Below, one piece after another: positions 63,574 through 64,000 of a stretch of DNA of 64,000 bases. The number at the start of each line of letters is the position of its first letter. Position 1 is the stretch's first letter. The DNA lies in contig CAJXXR010000002.1 in the NCBI GenBank assembly GCA_913063375.1, positions 1-64,000 of the forward strand. Reading direction: 5' to 3'. The notes beneath the pieces were generated by a model. It was given only the letters and a program-made list of their open reading frames with translations, was not told the origin of the DNA and ran no database searches. The position numbers and the translations under genes were made by a program. Source of the DNA: an uncultured Flavobacteriales bacterium (GTDB lineage: Bacteria; Bacteroidota; Bacteroidia; Flavobacteriales; CAJXXR01).

Positions 63574-63581
63574 CAAATATA
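63574..63581 (-). promoter_or_regulatory. -7 box (TATATTTG) of the Rieske-like lipoprotein gene
   Basis: Perfect TAnnTTTG match about 50 bp before the chosen ATG. No clear -33 TTG. Confidence 0.45.
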
Positions 63582-63685
63582 TGTAAAAAAAGGTTAAAAT
63601 TTTGTTAAAAAAGGCTTTGCTAGTCGCCTTCCATTGTGTAAATTTACCCGATTGAAATGTAGAAAATAGATCAAAAAACTCGTGT

Positions 63686-64000
63686 ATGTTTAAGAAATTA
63701 CTCTTGCTGATGGCCTTCATAGGCTTGACTACCAGCATGATGGCGCAGACTCTTCGGGGGACTGTAACGGATGATTTGGGAGAACCACTTCCATTTGTTA
63801 ATGTCGTTGTGAAACAGGCTGGGATTACTGTTAGGGGTACTGCTACGGATTTAGATGGTGAATATATTATTACACCATTGGACGCTAGCACCTATGATGT
63901 GGAATTTAGCTATATTGGTTTAGCCACAATTACGATTCAAAAAGTTGTTATCTCCAATGGAGTAATGACAGAGAAGAATGCAACGATGAGTGAATCGTCA
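63686..64000 (+). CDS. Protein with carboxypeptidase-regulatory-like domain, 3' truncated
   Basis: 105 codons run to the window edge. A signal peptide (about 1-19, ending SMMAQ) is followed by a CarboxypepD_reg-like domain (about 20-105; LRGTVTDDLGEPLPFVNV, TATDLDGEYIITPLDASTYDVEF). This is the usual start of a SusC/TonB-dependent receptor or a similar outer-membrane protein. The barrel or plug lies outside the window, so the exact type cannot be decided. Confidence 0.8.
   Translation, partial: MFKKLLLLMAFIGLTTSMMAQTLRGTVTDDLGEPLPFVNVVVKQAGITVRGTATDLDGEYIITPLDASTYDVEFSYIGLATITIQKVVISNGVMTEKNATMSESS

Noticed and set aside
1-64000. Search for CRISPR arrays, insertion sequences, integrases or prophage genes
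   Set aside because: No direct-repeat arrays with spacers, transposase motifs, attachment-site duplications or phage genes were seen; the only tandem repeats are inside infB and the giant surface protein.

Overview
This window is chromosomal core DNA from a member of the Bacteroidota, most likely order Flavobacteriales. The genus cannot be told from the sequence. The main evidence is a PorW/SprE-type type IX secretion lipoprotein, a surface protein with a T9SS C-terminal sorting tail, alternative complex III next to cytochrome oxidase, a split MetH, a bacterial GGGP synthase, low GC, weak Shine-Dalgarno signals, and many copies of the Bacteroidota promoter box TAnnTTTG. There is no prophage, IS element, CRISPR array or rRNA operon; the only tRNA is tRNA-Phe(GAA).

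Layout. 1-4.0 kb: end of alternative complex III (ActF), then cytochrome oxidase subunits II and I. 4.1-8.4 kb: an EamA transporter and a large FG-GAP/ASPIC lipoprotein. 8.6-16.2 kb: tRNA-Phe, then a compact cell-envelope operon (coaX, outer-membrane barrel, TPR protein, LptC, small membrane protein, CNNM/CBS protein), then a PpiD that has lost its parvulin domain. 16.3-27.7 kb: LEA-like lipoprotein, lysS, GH3 and M23 genes, porW/sprE with two AtpI-like genes, a J-domain protein, a ferredoxin plus U32 (TrhP-like) pair, and small membrane proteins. 27.8-36.7 kb: a six-gene methionine operon (metX-hom fusion, osmC-like, metZ-like, metH N- and C-terminal halves, metF) behind a SAM-I riboswitch and about 220 nt of additional structured leader. 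36.9-46.0 kb: phosphohexomutase and a 2,326-residue T9SS adhesin-like protein with 14 Ig-like repeats. 46.1-51.2 kb: rimP-nusA-infB with a terminator-like hairpin in its leader. 51.3-54.0 kb: hmgA and HPPD (tyrosine breakdown) and TrhO. 55-60 kb: LuxE-like acyl-adenylating enzyme, then a divergent phosphate region (Na/Pi cotransporter and OprP/O porin) with 11-bp-phased direct repeats that look like Pho boxes, then an aquaglyceroporin. 60.2-64 kb: GGGP synthase, phosphopantetheinyl transferase, ahcY, a Rieske-like lipoprotein without cluster ligands, and the start of a carboxypeptidase-regulatory-domain protein cut by the window edge.

How the genes fit together. The methionine operon and ahcY form the activated-methyl cycle: homoserine is made and acylated, sulfur is added, MetF/MetH remethylate homocysteine, and AhcY recovers homocysteine from SAH. 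The phosphate region pairs an outer-membrane anion porin with an inner-membrane Na/Pi transporter under apparently shared control. Two alternative enzymes for 5-hydroxyuridine in tRNA (TrhP-like U32 with a ferredoxin, and TrhO) both occur.

The least explained parts are non-coding: the structured RNA between the SAM-I aptamer and metX, the leader hairpin before rimP, and the phased repeats between the phosphate genes. No wholly new multi-gene system was recognised.
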